Shown piece by piece: positions 1-7,800 of a stretch of DNA of 64,000 bases. The position numbers and the translations under genes are program-made. The notes beneath the pieces are model-generated. The model was not told where the DNA came from. It ran no database searches and worked only from the letters and a program-made list of their open reading frames with translations. The stretch is taken from assembly GCA_964291475.2 (NCBI GenBank), contig OZ220064.1, positions 20,234 to 84,233 of the forward strand, written 5' to 3'. Origin of the DNA: DAOUKH01 sp964291475 (GTDB lineage Bacteria; Chloroflexota; Dehalococcoidia; SHYB01). Each line of letters opens with the position of its first letter. Position 1 is the stretch's first letter.

Positions 1-551
1 ACATGGCCGCCGACGTCGTCTACAACGCGAAGGTCCAGAAGCCCGCCGTCTGCAACGCCGTCGACGGCGTGCTGGTGCACCGCTCCATCGCGGAGACCGG
101 GCTGCCCCGCATCGGGGCCGCCCTCGCCTCCGCCGACGTCGACCTGCGCTGCGACCCCGATTCCCTACGGATCCTGCTTGACGAGGGCGTCAAGCCCATC
201 CGGCCCGCGGAAGAGAGCGATTGGGGCTACGAGTTCTGCGCCCTTATCGCGTCGATCCGGGTGGTGGACGGCTTCGACGAAGCCTTGGAGCACATCGACC
301 GCTACGGATCGGGGCACTCGGAGGCGATCATCACCAACGACTACGCCGCGGCGCAGCGCTTCGTCAACGAGGTGGACGCCGCCGCCGTCTTCGTCAACGC
401 CAGCATGCGCTTCAACGACGGCGCGCAGTTCGGCCTCGGGGCGGAGGTCGGGATCAGCACGGACAAGCTCCATGCGCGCGGCCCCATGGGGTTGCGGGAG
501 ATCACGTCGTACAAGTGGGTCGTCATGGGCGACGGCCAAGTCCGTCCGTAG
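1..551 (+). CDS. proA: Glutamate-5-semialdehyde dehydrogenase, C-terminal part (cut by window edge)
   Basis: This is the 3' part of gamma-glutamyl phosphate reductase, the NADPH-dependent second step of proline synthesis from glutamate. The visible ~182 residues begin just before the nucleophile region: an NAKVQKPAVCNA stretch carries the catalytic Cys, as in the ProA family. The C-terminus has the family signature FGLGAEVGIST followed by LHARGPMGL and ends in GDGQVRP. The ATG at position 3 is internal, because the family is about 420 aa and the N-terminal half lies upstream of the window. A small unknown gene follows 33 bp later on the same strand. Confidence 0.93.
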   Translation, partial: MAADVVYNAKVQKPAVCNAVDGVLVHRSIAETGLPRIGAALASADVDLRCDPDSLRILLDEGVKPIRPAEESDWGYEFCALIASIRVVDGFDEALEHIDRYGSGHSEAIITNDYAAAQRFVNEVDAAAVFVNASMRFNDGAQFGLGAEVGISTDKLHARGPMGLREITSYKWVVMGDGQVRP

Positions 552-584
552 CCGGCGGAGCCATCGAAAGGTAGGGGGCCGCGG

Positions 585-908
585 ATGCCGGAGCACCGAT
601 TCGAGCGAGAGTGCCGCACCCCCTACTCGGAGGCCTACCTCATCATGGAAGGGGAGGCGCCGCTGGGCCGCATCGACCTGCACTTCGCCGGGCCCGTGGT
701 CCATGGCCTGCTCGTGGTCGCCGAGCGCGTCACGCAGGACGACGTCAAGGAGATCATCGAGTCCGTCGACGAGGAGCTGGTGATGTCCGCCGACCCCGAC
801 TGCGAGGACTTCGTCGTGCAGGTCTATCAGGGGCGCGAGCTCGGGACGTACAGCTCCCAGGATCTGGAAGAAGAGGAAGGGGCCGACGGCGGGCGGCCCT
901 CCTGGTAG
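585..908 (+). CDS. Conserved-looking hypothetical protein, 107 aa
   Basis: I do not recognise this protein. It is acidic, soluble and lacks membrane segments or Cys motifs. The N-terminal part looks like a small beta-rich domain (YLIMEGEAPLGRIDLHF) and is followed by a short helical stretch and a Glu-rich tail. A purine-rich AGGGGG about 9 nt upstream of the ATG could be its ribosome site. It follows proA by 33 bp and probably shares its transcript. It ends 15 bp before the convergent flippase-like gene. The codon use resembles its neighbours, so I treat it as a real gene. Confidence 0.6.
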   Translation: MPEHRFERECRTPYSEAYLIMEGEAPLGRIDLHFAGPVVHGLLVVAERVTQDDVKEIIESVDEELVMSADPDCEDFVVQVYQGRELGTYSSQDLEEEEGADGGRPSW

Positions 909-923
909 CTCCGCGGCGCTGCG

Positions 924-1925
924 CTACGCCGCGGTCTTCTCTGCCTTGTCCTCGTCCGCCCACCATTCCTTGCGGCGGGCGATGATGGCCAGGGCGACAA
1001 ACCCGAGGCCGACGCCGAACCACAACGTGCAAAGGCGGATCACCAACGTGGCCGCCGCGGCGGCGGCGCTCCCCAGTCCGACCAGGGCCTGACCCAGGCT
1101 GGTGATGCCCGTCTCCGCCGCGCCGAGTCCGCCGGGCAGCAGGAGCACGGCCCCCGCCATCGTCGAGATGGAGAGGATGAACAGGGACTGGAACATGAGC
1201 TCCCAGCCCGGCTCCGCGCCCAGCCCCCAGAAGACGTAGTAGAGGGCCACCGCCTCGCCGGACCACGAGACGATCCCAATGGTCGCCGCAATAGCTAGCG
1301 GCCGGGGCGAAAAGAGCAGCTGCGAGCTGCCGAAGAAGGTCGCGACGAACGGGGCGTGCCGCTTGAGCACGGGGATGCGGCCGGTCAACGCCACCAGCCC
1401 GTTCGCCAGCTGCTTGTTGCGGAGACCGGCGATCGCAACGACCGTAGCGGCTCCCAGCCCAACCAGAGGCAACCAGCCGTAGTCGACGAAGATCAGGCCG
1501 ATCGCGGCGAGCACCACCATGGCGACGCCGTCGCTGACCCGTTCGGCGATCACGATGGGGGCGGTCTTCGCCGGGTCTGCGTCGTAGCGCACCTTGAGGA
1601 AGTAGCTCTTGATCCACTCGCCGACCTTCGCCGGCGTGATCGACATGCCTAGCCCGGAGAAGAAGATAAGCACGCTGTCGAAGAACCGCACGCCCCGGAC
1701 CTCGGTCAGGCGCAGGTAGTACTCCCACTTCACGAAGCGCAGGATGTAGTTGAACAGGGTCAGGAGCAGGATGTAGGGAATGAACTCCCAGCGGAACTCT
1801 CTGAGGACGTCGCCGGTCTCCGAGAGGCTGCCGGAAAGCTCGATATAGAGAAGTAGCGCGGCGACGACCGCGAGGCCGAGGCCAACGGAAATGAGGAGCT
1901 GTTTGCGGAGTTGACCGGCTTTCAC
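924..1925 (-). CDS. Lysylphosphatidylglycerol synthase TM region / UPF0104 flippase-like membrane protein
   Basis: This 333-aa polytopic inner-membrane protein resembles the LPG_synthase_TM (UPF0104/AglD-type) family, whose members are linked to lipid flipping or glycolipid and hopanoid handling. The GTG start is followed by a first hydrophobic helix (ISVGLGLAVVAALLLYIEL). Next comes the family-typical region with FVKWEYYLR and a conserved SITPAKVGEWIKSYFL segment around residues 93-110, then several more membrane helices. It lies 37 bp downstream of the transketolase C-terminal gene on the same strand, so it may be the third gene of that operon. The substrate cannot be told from sequence. 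Confidence 0.82.
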   Translation of the reverse strand: MKAGQLRKQLLISVGLGLAVVAALLLYIELSGSLSETGDVLREFRWEFIPYILLLTLFNYILRFVKWEYYLRLTEVRGVRFFDSVLIFFSGLGMSITPAKVGEWIKSYFLKVRYDADPAKTAPIVIAERVSDGVAMVVLAAIGLIFVDYGWLPLVGLGAATVVAIAGLRNKQLANGLVALTGRIPVLKRHAPFVATFFGSSQLLFSPRPLAIAATIGIVSWSGEAVALYYVFWGLGAEPGWELMFQSLFILSISTMAGAVLLLPGGLGAAETGITSLGQALVGLGSAAAAAATLVIRLCTLWFGVGLGFVALAIIARRKEWWADEDKAEKTAA

Positions 1926-1962
1926 GGTGGGCCTGGTCCGCCCGCGCGGTCCGTTTGGCGGT

Positions 1963-2907
1963 TTACCGTTTTCGGCTCACCACCCGCCGGGCCGCGTCGG
2001 CCACGTCGGCGGAGGTCAGGTTGTACTTGATGAGAAGCTCGTCGGGTTTTCCCGACTCAGCGTACCCGTTCAGCGCGACGAATTCCATCGGAACCGGCGT
2101 CGAGAGCGCCGCCGCCGCCGCTACCGCGCTGCCCAGCCCGCCGCGGAGCTGATGTTCCTCCGCCGTCACGATGGCGCCAGTCTCCGCCGCCGCTGCCGCG
2201 ACCGACGCATCGTCGATGGGGTGAATCGTGGCCATGTTGAGCACGCGGGCCTCGATTCCCTCGCCGGCTAGGACCTCCGCGGCCTCCAGCGCCGCCGCGG
2301 TCATGATCCCGCAGGCGATGAGGGTGACGTCCCCGCCCTCGCGGAGCGGCGCCGCCTTGCCCGCGGTGAACCGGTAGTCGGCCGGGAGGATGATCGGCGT
2401 GGCGGGGCGGCTGAGACGGATGTAGAAGGGGCCGCGGGCATCCGCGGCGGCGCGGACCGCCGCCTCCGTCTCCACCGCGTCGGCGGGGACGATGACGGTG
2501 AAGGAGGGCAGCGCGGTCATCAGCGCCACGTCTTCGATGGCTTGGGCCGAGATGCCGTCCTCGCCGGTGACGATGCCGGCGTGGGTGGTCACGATCTTCA
2601 CGTTGAGGCCGGGCTGCGAGATGCCGACCCTTATCTGGTCGTAGGCGCGCGAGGTGGCGAAGACCGCGAAGGTGCTCACGAAGGGAATCTTCCCCGCCGA
2701 GGCGAGCCCCGCGGCAACGCTCATCATGTTCTGTTCCGCCGCGCCGAGGTCGAAGAAGCGCTCGGGGTACTTCTTGCTGAAGTCGACGGACATGACCGAC
2801 TTGTTCAGGTCCCCGCCGACGAAGACGACGTTGGGGTTCTCCCCGCCCAGCGCCGAGAGGACCTCGCCGAAGCGGTTGCGGGTCGCCTCCTTGACCTGGG
2901 TCGTCAT
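1963..2907 (-). CDS. Transketolase, C-terminal (pyrimidine-binding) subunit
   Basis: This 314-aa protein is the second half of a split transketolase, covering the pyrimidine-binding domain and the C-terminal domain that in one-chain enzymes follow the ThDP domain. The catalytic Glu lies in FDLGAAEQNMMSVAAGLA near residues 47-64, and a THAGIVTGEDGISAQ segment is typical of the family. The ATG overlaps the stop of the N-terminal subunit gene by 4 nt (ATGA), so the two subunits are translationally coupled. Together they would move ketol groups between sugar phosphates in the non-oxidative pentose phosphate pathway. DXP-synthase-type chemistry is a less likely alternative. Confidence 0.93.
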   Translation of the reverse strand: MTTQVKEATRNRFGEVLSALGGENPNVVFVGGDLNKSVMSVDFSKKYPERFFDLGAAEQNMMSVAAGLASAGKIPFVSTFAVFATSRAYDQIRVGISQPGLNVKIVTTHAGIVTGEDGISAQAIEDVALMTALPSFTVIVPADAVETEAAVRAAADARGPFYIRLSRPATPIILPADYRFTAGKAAPLREGGDVTLIACGIMTAAALEAAEVLAGEGIEARVLNMATIHPIDDASVAAAAAETGAIVTAEEHQLRGGLGSAVAAAAALSTPVPMEFVALNGYAESGKPDELLIKYNLTSADVADAARRVVSRKR

Positions 2908-3779
2908 CCCGCCAGCTCCTTCAGGGCCTGCTCGTACTGCTCGGCGTTGGGGGCCTTCCCGTGGAAGTCGGGGTTGCCTTCCATGAAGCTGACGCCCTTG
3001 CCCTTCACCGTGTCGGCCACGATGGCGGCGGGCCCGTCGTGGGCGACGGCGCGGTCGAGCGCCGCGACGATCGCCGGCATGCTGTGCCCGTCGATGACGT
3101 CGGTGCGCCAGCCGAACGCCCGCCACTTCTCCTCGATCGGCTCGAGGTCGAGCACGTCCTTGGTGGCGCGGTCGTTCTGGATGCCGTTGCGGTCGATGAG
3201 GGCCACGATGTTGCCCAAGCCGTAGTGCTTGGCGGCCATGGCCGCCTCCCAGACCTGCCCCTCGTCGAGCTCGCCGTCGCCGAGCATGACGAAGATGCGG
3301 GCGTCGATGCCATCGAGGCCGAGCGCCAGGGACGTCCCCACGCCGAAGGAGAGCCCCTGCCCCAGGGAGCCCGACGACATCTCGACGCCGGGCGTCTTGA
3401 CCGAGGCATGTCCCTGTATCCGGCTGTTCAGCTTGCGGAAGGTCTGGAGCTCCTCCACGGGGAAGTAGCCGCTCTGGGCGAGCGCGGCGTAGAGGGCCGG
3501 GCAGCAGTGCCCCTTGCTCAGGATAAAGCGGTCGCGTTCGGGCCAGGCGGGGTCGTCGGGCCGGTGCCGCAGCTCACCGAAATAGAGCGCGGCGACCATG
3601 TCGATGGCGGAGAGCGAACCGCCGGGGTGGCCGCTCTGCGCGTGGAACGTCATCTCGACGATGTGGCGCCGCAGGACGCGGGCGACGGCCTCGAGCTTGG
3701 CGATGGCCTCGGAATCGGCGCTGGGCCGGGATGCGGCGGCGCTAGCGGCGGCGGGGGCCGAGTGGTCGTCCTGGCGCAA
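2904..3779 (-). CDS. Transketolase, N-terminal (ThDP-binding) subunit
   Basis: This is the ThDP/Mg-binding half of a split transketolase. It has HAQSGHPGGSLSAID near the N-terminus, SKGHCCPALYAAL, and the ThDP signature GDGELDEGQVWEAAMAA running to an Asn about 27 residues on (DRNGIQND). The open frame extends up to an ATG at 3896. However, a good sigma70 promoter (3834-3862) sits between that ATG and the conserved sequence, so the start must be downstream. I chose the TTG at 3779, which has a weak GGAA about 10 nt upstream and gives 291 aa. The exact start is uncertain. The product partners with the coupled gene at 1963-2907. Confidence 0.88.
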   Translation of the reverse strand: MRQDDHSAPAAASAAASRPSADSEAIAKLEAVARVLRRHIVEMTFHAQSGHPGGSLSAIDMVAALYFGELRHRPDDPAWPERDRFILSKGHCCPALYAALAQSGYFPVEELQTFRKLNSRIQGHASVKTPGVEMSSGSLGQGLSFGVGTSLALGLDGIDARIFVMLGDGELDEGQVWEAAMAAKHYGLGNIVALIDRNGIQNDRATKDVLDLEPIEEKWRAFGWRTDVIDGHSMPAIVAALDRAVAHDGPAAIVADTVKGKGVSFMEGNPDFHGKAPNAEQYEQALKELAG

Positions 3780-3833
3780 CTGATTCGTGTTCCAAGAAAC
3801 TCGGCTGGGGACCTGAGGTAAGCCGGTCGGCTG

Positions 3834-3862
3834 ATTATACGGGCAGCTACGGAGGGTGTCTA
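3834..3862 (-). promoter_or_regulatory. Sigma70-type promoter for the transketolase operon
   Basis: On the minus strand the -35 box TAGACA (3857-3862) and a perfect -10 box TATAAT (3834-3839) are 17 bp apart. Transcription would start near 3827, leaving a leader of about 48 nt before the TTG at 3779. The promoter lies between the gene and the repeat/IS cluster at 3871-5416. Confidence 0.7.
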
Positions 3863-3870
3863 TCGTGCTG

Positions 3871-3944
3871 GGAAACCTTGGGGAGCAGCGCCCCAAGGGC
3901 GCTCGCGCGCCTGACGGCGCGCGCCCTGTTTCAGTTTCCCCACA
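3871..3944. repeat. Partial inverted copy of the dispersed 165-bp element
   Basis: This stretch begins GGAAACCTTGGGG and continues with the two G/C-rich hairpins seen in the element at 33395-33559 (AGCGCCC...GGGCGCT and GCGCGCC...GGCGCGC), but in reverse orientation. It ends in a third hairpin around GTTTCCCCACAGGAAAC. It abuts the forward copy that the IS element interrupts, so the two lie head to head. Confidence 0.55.
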
Positions 3945-3997
3945 GGAAACCTCTGCAAAACTCCCGCCGATGGTTGGAAAACGCGTGGAGTGGGGTG

Positions 3998-5298
3998 TGA
4001 AGGACCGGGCACATGGGTGACGGTTAGACCGGGGACATAGGTAACACCTTGACGGGGGTCTTGGCGATGCGTTTGGTGTGGTCGTCGAGGAGGCCGATGA
4101 GGAGGGGGCCGAAGCGGACGGCCCAGCTGCGGTCGTCCTGCCGGACGAGGCCGACGGGCTCGCCTTTGAGGGTCTCGCTCACGTAGACCAGGTCCCCCTT
4201 CCACTTGATCTCGCCGTTGCCGCGTACCCGGCGTACCGTGACTTCGGCCTCGTAGTCCGGCGAGCCGACGCTGGCAGGATAGGGGCGAAACGAGGGCGTG
4301 TACAGGAAGGCCGGGGGGCGCTGTCCCAAGGCCTCGTGAGGGCGCTCGGTGTTGTAGCTGCGTCGGAAGCGGTCGAAGGCCTGCTGCTGACGGCGGCCGT
4401 TGGCCCTGGGCGGCGAGGCGGTTTCCGCCTTCAGGGTGCGGTGGAGGCGCTCGAGGCGTCCGTTCTGTTCGGGATGGCCCGGGGCGATGCGCTCGGGGAG
4501 GATGCCCAGCTTGACCCACCAGACGGCCAGGGAGGAGAGGCTGCCCAAGCTGGTGCCGGCGAAGGGCGGACCGTTGTCGGTGCGGATGACCCTGGGCAGG
4601 CCGTACTCACGGAAGGCGCGCGCTAACGCGCGCCGCGTCTCCGGGCCGGTGGGGCGCTCCAGCCCGCGGCAGGCGATCAGGTAGCGGGAGGCCGCGTCCT
4701 GGACGGTGAGGGGGTCGACGCGGGCCCCGTCGCCGGTGCGGAACCAGCCCTTGAAGTCGATGGACCAGACGTCGTTGGCGTTGATGGCGTAAGCGAAGGG
4801 CTCGCTCCAAGGGGAGGTACGGCGGCGACGCTGTCGGCGCCGTACCAGGCCGGCCCGGTCGAGGATGGCGCCGGCGGTGCTGGGGGCGGGCCAGGGCACG
4901 TCGGGCTCGGTGTCGTGGAGCCAGGCGATGAGCTTCTTGGGGCCCCACAAGGGGTGGGCTCGCTTCGCCGCGATGATGCGCTCCTGCACCTCACGGCGTG
5001 TGGCGTTGGGATGATGGTGGGGGGCGCGGCTCCGGTCGCGCAGGCCCTCCTCGCCGTACGCCTCGTACCGGCCGATCAGCTTGGAGGCAGTCTTGCGGCT
5101 GATCCCGAACTGCCGGCACAACTCGGCGATGGGTTCCTCCCCCGCCGTCCTGCGCTCAATGAACCGCAACCGTTCCGCTTCGACACTCGTCTCTTGCCAG
5201 GGCAACACAACTCCTCCTTCATGGATCGCTTCCTGCAATCCTCCAGAGTGTTACCCATGTGCCCGGTTTATCTGTTACCTATCTCCCCGGCCTGTACC
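3998..5298 (-). mobile_element. IS481-family insertion sequence, 1301 bp, with 5-bp target duplication
   Basis: One transposase gene is flanked by ~45-bp imperfect terminal inverted repeats. Each end holds two copies of a CCGGG(G/C)A(C/G)AT(A/G)GGT(A/G)AC unit: 4005-4021 and 4029-4045 on the left, 5250-5266 and 5274-5290 on the right in inverse orientation. GGGTG flanks both sides (3993-3997 and 5299-5303). The intact repeat copy at 33.4 kb shows the empty site with a single GGGTG, which supports these boundaries. The element looks complete and recent. Confidence 0.85.
4024..5205 (-). CDS. IS481-family transposase
   Basis: This 393-aa DDE transposase has an N-terminal helix-turn-helix (IAELCRQFGISRKTASKLI) and a second HTH region. 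Its rve-type catalytic core has the first Asp in DVWSIDFKGWF, the second in RTDNGPPF and the Glu in HPEQNGRLERLHRTLK, so all three catalytic residues are present. The C-terminal part after RPHEALGQRPPA is typical of IS481. The frame opens at an ATG at 5238, but an AGGAGG at 5213-5218 sits 7 nt before a TTG at 5205. That yields a start of the form (M)PWQETSVEAERLRF, which matches the family. The stop codon lies inside the left terminal repeat. Confidence 0.92.
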   Translation of the reverse strand: MPWQETSVEAERLRFIERRTAGEEPIAELCRQFGISRKTASKLIGRYEAYGEEGLRDRSRAPHHHPNATRREVQERIIAAKRAHPLWGPKKLIAWLHDTEPDVPWPAPSTAGAILDRAGLVRRRQRRRRTSPWSEPFAYAINANDVWSIDFKGWFRTGDGARVDPLTVQDAASRYLIACRGLERPTGPETRRALARAFREYGLPRVIRTDNGPPFAGTSLGSLSSLAVWWVKLGILPERIAPGHPEQNGRLERLHRTLKAETASPPRANGRRQQQAFDRFRRSYNTERPHEALGQRPPAFLYTPSFRPYPASVGSPDYEAEVTVRRVRGNGEIKWKGDLVYVSETLKGEPVGLVRQDDRSWAVRFGPLLIGLLDDHTKRIAKTPVKVLPMSPV

Positions 5299-5523
5299 GG
5301 GTGGTCTTCCCTCTCCCCCTCGGGGGGAGATTTGAGAGAGGGCGCGCGCCGAACGGTGCGCGAGCGCCCGCAGGGCGCTGCTTCCCCACTCGGTTCAGCG
5401 TTACGCAAAGGTCTCCACCAAGGGGAAAGGGCTTAGGCATACAAGACAGCGCCGCTCCTAATCGGCTAGAATTGGCCGGACTTCTACTCCGCAACAGGCT
5501 CATTTCTCGCGAGGAGATGCTTC

Positions 5524-7800
5524 ATGACCACCACCGCTGACCGTCCCGCCGAGTACAAGGTCGTCGGCTCCCGGCCCATCCGCCACGACGGCGTCGACAA
5601 GGTGACCGGTAAGGCCAAGTACGGCGCCGACTACACCGCTCCCGACCTGCTCCATGGCAAGATTCTGCGCAGCCCGCACGCCCACGCCCGCATCAAGAGC
5701 ATCGACACCTCGAAGGCCGAGGCGCTCGACGGCGTCCGCGCCATCGTCACCCACGCCGATTTTTCGGTGGAGGACGTTCAGGAGAGCGACCTGCGCAAGA
5801 CGCTCGGCAACATTCCCATCGTCGGAGAGAACGCCCTTGCCAACAAGAAGGCGCTCTACAAGGGACATGCCATCGCCGCGGTGGCGGCCACGAGCCCGCA
5901 CGTTGCCGAGCAAGCCGTCGACCTTATCGAGGTCGAGTACGAAGTGCTGCCGACGGTGCTCGACGTAAAGGAGGCGATGGCCTCTGGCGCGGCGGTCCTC
6001 CATGAGCAGCTCGTCGAGCGGGATGAGAAGCTCCCCGACGTGGGCCAACAGACCAACGTCGCCGCCCGGCTCCACTTCGCCCGCGGCGACCTCGCGGAAG
6101 GCTTCGGGGCGGCCGACGTCGTCGTCGAGCGTGAGCTCGACACACAGCCCGTGCATCAGGGCTATATCGAGCCGCACAACACGACGGCCAATTGGAACGC
6201 CGACGACAAGGTCACGGTCTGGACGAGCACGCAGGGCGCGTTCAGCATCCGGACGCAGACCGCCGCGTTGATCGGACTCCCCGAATCGTCGGTGAAGGTT
6301 GTGCCGATGGAGATCGGCGGCGGCTTCGGCGGCAAGATCAACGCCTACTTCGATCCCGTCGCCGCCTTGCTCTCGAAGAAGAGCGGTCAGCCGGTGAAGA
6401 TCGTGATGAGCCGCCGCGAGGTCTTCGAGGCGACGGGCCCCACCTCCGGCTCCCACATGCGCTGCAAGATCGGGGCCAAGAAGGACGGCACGATCACCGC
6501 CATCGATCTCTGGATGGGCTTCGAGGCCGGCGCCTACCCCGGCTCGCCCGTCGGCGCCGGGTGCATGTGCGCCATCGCCCCCTATAACGTGGAGAACTTC
6601 GTCGTCGACGGCCTCGACGTCGTCGTCAACAAGCCCAGGGTCGCCGCCTACCGCGCCCCCGGCGCGCCCCAAGCGGCGTACGCCGTCGAGACCGTCATGG
6701 ACGAGCTTGCCGCCAAGCTCGGCATGGACCCCATGGACCTCCGCCTCAAGAACGTCTCTCAGGAAGGCGACCGCCAGGTCACCGGCGTGCCCTTCCCCGT
6801 CATCGGCGCCGAGAAGGTCGAGCGGGCCATGAAGGAGCATCCGCACTACAGCGCGCCCAAGGGCCCCAACCAGGGCCGCGGCGCCGCGATGGGCTTCTGG
6901 TTCAACGCCGGGATGCAGTCCTCCGCCTCGATCAGCGTCAACACCGACGGCAAGGTCAACCTCGTCACCGGCTCCGTCGACATCGGCGGGACCCGCGCCG
7001 CGCTGGCGATGCAGGCCGCCGAGGTGCTCGGCCTCGCCGCCGAGGACGTCCACCCCTCCGTCGCCGACACCGACTCCATCGGCTACACCGGCGTCACCGG
7101 CGGCAGCCGCACCGCCTTCTCCACCGGGATCGCGGTGGTCAGCGCCGCCGAGATGGTCAGAGACCAGATGATCGCCCGCGCCGCCACCATGTGGGAGACC
7201 CAGCCCGAGGACATCGACTACGTCGACGGCGTCTTCATCTCGAAGAAGGACCCCGAGGACCGGCTGACCTTCAAGGAGATCGCCGAAAAGATGAACAACA
7301 CCGGCGGCCCCATCGTCGCCTCCGCGAGCTCGAACCCCACCGGGGTCGGCCCCTCCTTCGCCGGAGTGCTCGTCGACGTCACCGTCGATCCCGAGACGGG
7401 CAAGGTGGACTTCGACCGCGTCACCGCGTTCCAGGACGTGGGACAGGCGGCGCACCCCAGCTACGTCGAGGGCCAGATGCAGGGCGGGACCGTCCAGGGT
7501 CTCGGCTGGGCGCTGAACGAGGAGTACTACTACGGCGGCGACGGCGTCATGGCGAACTCGAGCTTCCTCGATTACCGCATGCCCACCAGCTACGACCTGC
7601 CGGACGTGGAGACGGTCTTCGCCAACGTGCCGAACCCCGGCCACCCCTTCGGGCTGCGCGGCGTCGGCGAGGTCTCCATCGTGCCGCCGATGGCCGCCGT
7701 GGCCAACGCGATCAACGACGCCATCGGCCGCCGTCTCACCGCGCTGCCGATGAACCCGGGAGCGGTGCTCCAGGCCTTGGACGAGGAGCCGGAGGGCTAG
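5524..7800 (+). CDS. Xanthine dehydrogenase-family molybdopterin-binding subunit
   Basis: This 758-aa large subunit belongs to the molybdenum hydroxylase family (xanthine dehydrogenase, aldehyde oxidase, aromatic-acyl-CoA reductase). An N-terminal 'hammerhead' domain starts at VTGKAKYGADY. The pterin-binding GGGFGGK is at residues 265-271. An AYRAPGAPQ loop stands where CO dehydrogenases have AYRCSFR, so this is not a CO dehydrogenase. The catalytic base is Glu716 in GVGEVSIVPP. GAGGAG about 8 nt before the ATG supports the start. No FeS or FAD subunit lies nearby, so partners must be encoded elsewhere. The substrate is unknown. It converges on an amidohydrolase gene with a CTAG overlap. Confidence 0.92.
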   Translation: MTTTADRPAEYKVVGSRPIRHDGVDKVTGKAKYGADYTAPDLLHGKILRSPHAHARIKSIDTSKAEALDGVRAIVTHADFSVEDVQESDLRKTLGNIPIVGENALANKKALYKGHAIAAVAATSPHVAEQAVDLIEVEYEVLPTVLDVKEAMASGAAVLHEQLVERDEKLPDVGQQTNVAARLHFARGDLAEGFGAADVVVERELDTQPVHQGYIEPHNTTANWNADDKVTVWTSTQGAFSIRTQTAALIGLPESSVKVVPMEIGGGFGGKINAYFDPVAALLSKKSGQPVKIVMSRREVFEATGPTSGSHMRCKIGAKKDGTITAIDLWMGFEAGAYPGSPVGAGCMCAIAPYNVENFVVDGLDVVVNKPRVAAYRAPGAPQAAYAVETVMDELAAKLGMDPMDLRLKNVSQEGDRQVTGVPFPVIGAEKVERAMKEHPHYSAPKGPNQGRGAAMGFWFNAGMQSSASISVNTDGKVNLVTGSVDIGGTRAALAMQAAEVLGLAAEDVHPSVADTDSIGYTGVTGGSRTAFSTGIAVVSAAEMVRDQMIARAATMWETQPEDIDYVDGVFISKKDPEDRLTFKEIAEKMNNTGGPIVASASSNPTGVGPSFAGVLVDVTVDPETGKVDFDRVTAFQDVGQAAHPSYVEGQMQGGTVQGLGWALNEEYYYGGDGVMANSSFLDYRMPTSYDLPDVETVFANVPNPGHPFGLRGVGEVSIVPPMAAVANAINDAIGRRLTALPMNPGAVLQALDEEPEG

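Larger units (their letters stand above)
3945..5416 (+). repeat. Dispersed 165-bp inverted-repeat element (MITE-like), interrupted by the IS
   Basis: Joining 3945-3997 to 5304-5416 rebuilds a ~166-bp element collinear with the intact copy at 33395-33559. The left end GGAAACCTCTGCAAAACT and right end CGTTACGCAAAGGTCTCC are imperfect inverted repeats of each other. The inside carries the same TGGTTGGAA, TGGAGTGGGGTGGTCTTCC, GATTTGAGAGAGG and G/C hairpin blocks. The IS481-type element lies between its two parts, flanked by GGGTG on both sides. Confidence 0.75.

Noticed and set aside
2904..3896. An ATG at 3896 as start of the transketolase N-terminal gene
   Set aside because: A TAGACA-17-TATAAT promoter lies between that ATG and the conserved sequence, and the extra residues resemble no transketolase.
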